In this document: positions 63,424-64,000 of the stretch, in pieces
Layout: each line of letters starts with the position of its first letter
How positions within the stretch are numbered: the stretch's first letter is position 1
Assembly: GCA_009760855.2 (NCBI GenBank)
Contig: WPIO01000014.1
Span: 4,876,001 to 4,940,000 of the forward strand
DNA from: Cristatella mucedo
Taxonomy: Eukaryota; Bryozoa; Phylactolaemata; Cristatellidae
Length of the DNA stretch: 64,000 nucleotides
Direction: 5' to 3'
Notes under the pieces: generated by a model
Told to the model about the DNA's origin: nothing
The model's database searches: none
The model's input: only the letters and a program-made list of their open reading frames with translations
Program-made: the position numbers and the translations under genes

Positions 63424-63438
63424 CAAGCTTATTATATT
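63424..63438 (+). other. Candidate 15-base NPRL2 microexon
   Basis: After a pyrimidine-rich acceptor (CTTTTTTCAGAATTTAG) the bases CAAGCTTATTATATT precede a perfect donor, GTGAGT. Joined to exon 9 in phase, this adds a serine and KLII plus two bases of the next codon, where NPRL2 homologues have a DERKLIQFG-like segment. Length and phase fit, but the match is only a few residues long, so it may be chance. Confidence 0.3.
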
Positions 63439-63714
63439 GTGAGTTTTTACTTGTGCACTTTGTATGTCCACATTCACATGTGTGCACGCTGGCATGTGTG
63501 TCTGCGCGTGTGCGCACATGTGCGCTCATTCCGGTCCGCCGTGCTCATGGCATGTATCCCGTCTAGTTCTTTCACCTGATCAGCGTCTAGCATTCGAGAA
63601 AACGATTTTTCAAGTGTGGCCGAACCGGTGCTTGGGTACTTATTTGTTGGAGCCTAAGAGCTGTCTCGTTGTCTCAAATCTGGGCCGCAAAGCCTTCATT
63701 CTTGACGGCAGGCA

Positions 63715-64000
63715 ACGTTGCTGCAGCCTCCCTTTCCTTTCATCCACCACCCCCTCCCACTTCTCTCCCCTCGGTGCCTCCTATCCCCAATCCCTTCACC
63801 CTTACACACCTCTCTGATTCCTCCCACCCTCATTCCTCTGCCCCTTTCATCGCCTCACCGGCCCGTATCGTACCTCCTTTGTCCCTCTTGCCCCTTCTGG
63901 TTCCTCCTCTCCCCATTCTGCTCCTTTTCCTACCATATCCCTCTCTCCCTCTATTTCTCCGATTGTTTTCTGGCCCCTCTTCCCCTACTCTTACCTCCAT
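63715..64000. repeat. Pyrimidine-rich tract at window end
   Basis: Long C/T-rich stretch (CTCCCACTTCTCTCCCC-type sequence) to the end of the window, without coding evidence. It is probably intronic in NPRL2. Confidence 0.7.

Overview
This is animal nuclear DNA: low gene density, short phased exons split by GT-AG and GC-AG introns, AATAAA signals, many 5'-truncated non-LTR retrotransposons, tRNA-derived SINEs, hAT-type relics and long CA/TG and trinucleotide microsatellites. Nothing is bacterial. The repeat families and divergent protein sequences suggest a non-vertebrate metazoan; I cannot name the phylum.

Four conserved genes can be reconstructed. (1) METAP2 (methionine aminopeptidase 2) lies on the minus strand, 25781 to 10639, in 12 exons whose phases join into a 481-codon frame with every metal ligand present. 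(2, 3) Two tandem plus-strand genes at 31362-32467 and 38347-39401 encode 204-residue cytochrome b561-domain proteins (CYB561D2 type) with identical three-exon structures. (4) NPRL2, the GATOR1 subunit, starts near 48905 on the plus strand; nine exons to 62268 are placed and the last part runs past the window. CYB561D2 and NPRL2 are also neighbours on human 3p21.3, so this looks like an old linkage, although orientation differs and the b561 gene is doubled here.

The rest is a layered repeat landscape. 1-8.1 kb: two long copies of an L2/CR1-like LINE ('LINE A', minus strand, (TAA)n end), one holding a SINE. 8.4-9.3 kb: relic of an uncharacterised repeated protein family, itself hit by a LINE A end. 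10.3-25.8 kb: METAP2, with introns full of SINEs, a LINE end and a second relic of that family. 26-30 kb: LINE A end, a SINE, then a decayed second LINE ('LINE B') interrupted by a truncated LINE A copy and by a hAT-like MITE, both with visible target duplications. 31-39.4 kb: the two b561 genes, separated by a long AT hairpin and a hAT transposase C-terminal relic. 39.6-48.9 kb: decayed LINE/SINE pieces, a foldback element, and a repeated GC-rich block seen twice. 48.9-64 kb: NPRL2, with a LINE A copy in intron 6 and a third LINE ('LINE C') plus a 210-bp TG tract in intron 8.

The genes do not form a pathway: METAP2 trims initiator methionine, the b561 proteins are predicted membrane electron carriers, and NPRL2 restrains TORC1 through the Rag GTPases. 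The most useful observations are the conserved b561/NPRL2 linkage with local duplication, two phase-supported GC-AG introns, the 3' tail shared by SINE A and LINE A, and the nested insertions that can be dated relative to each other.
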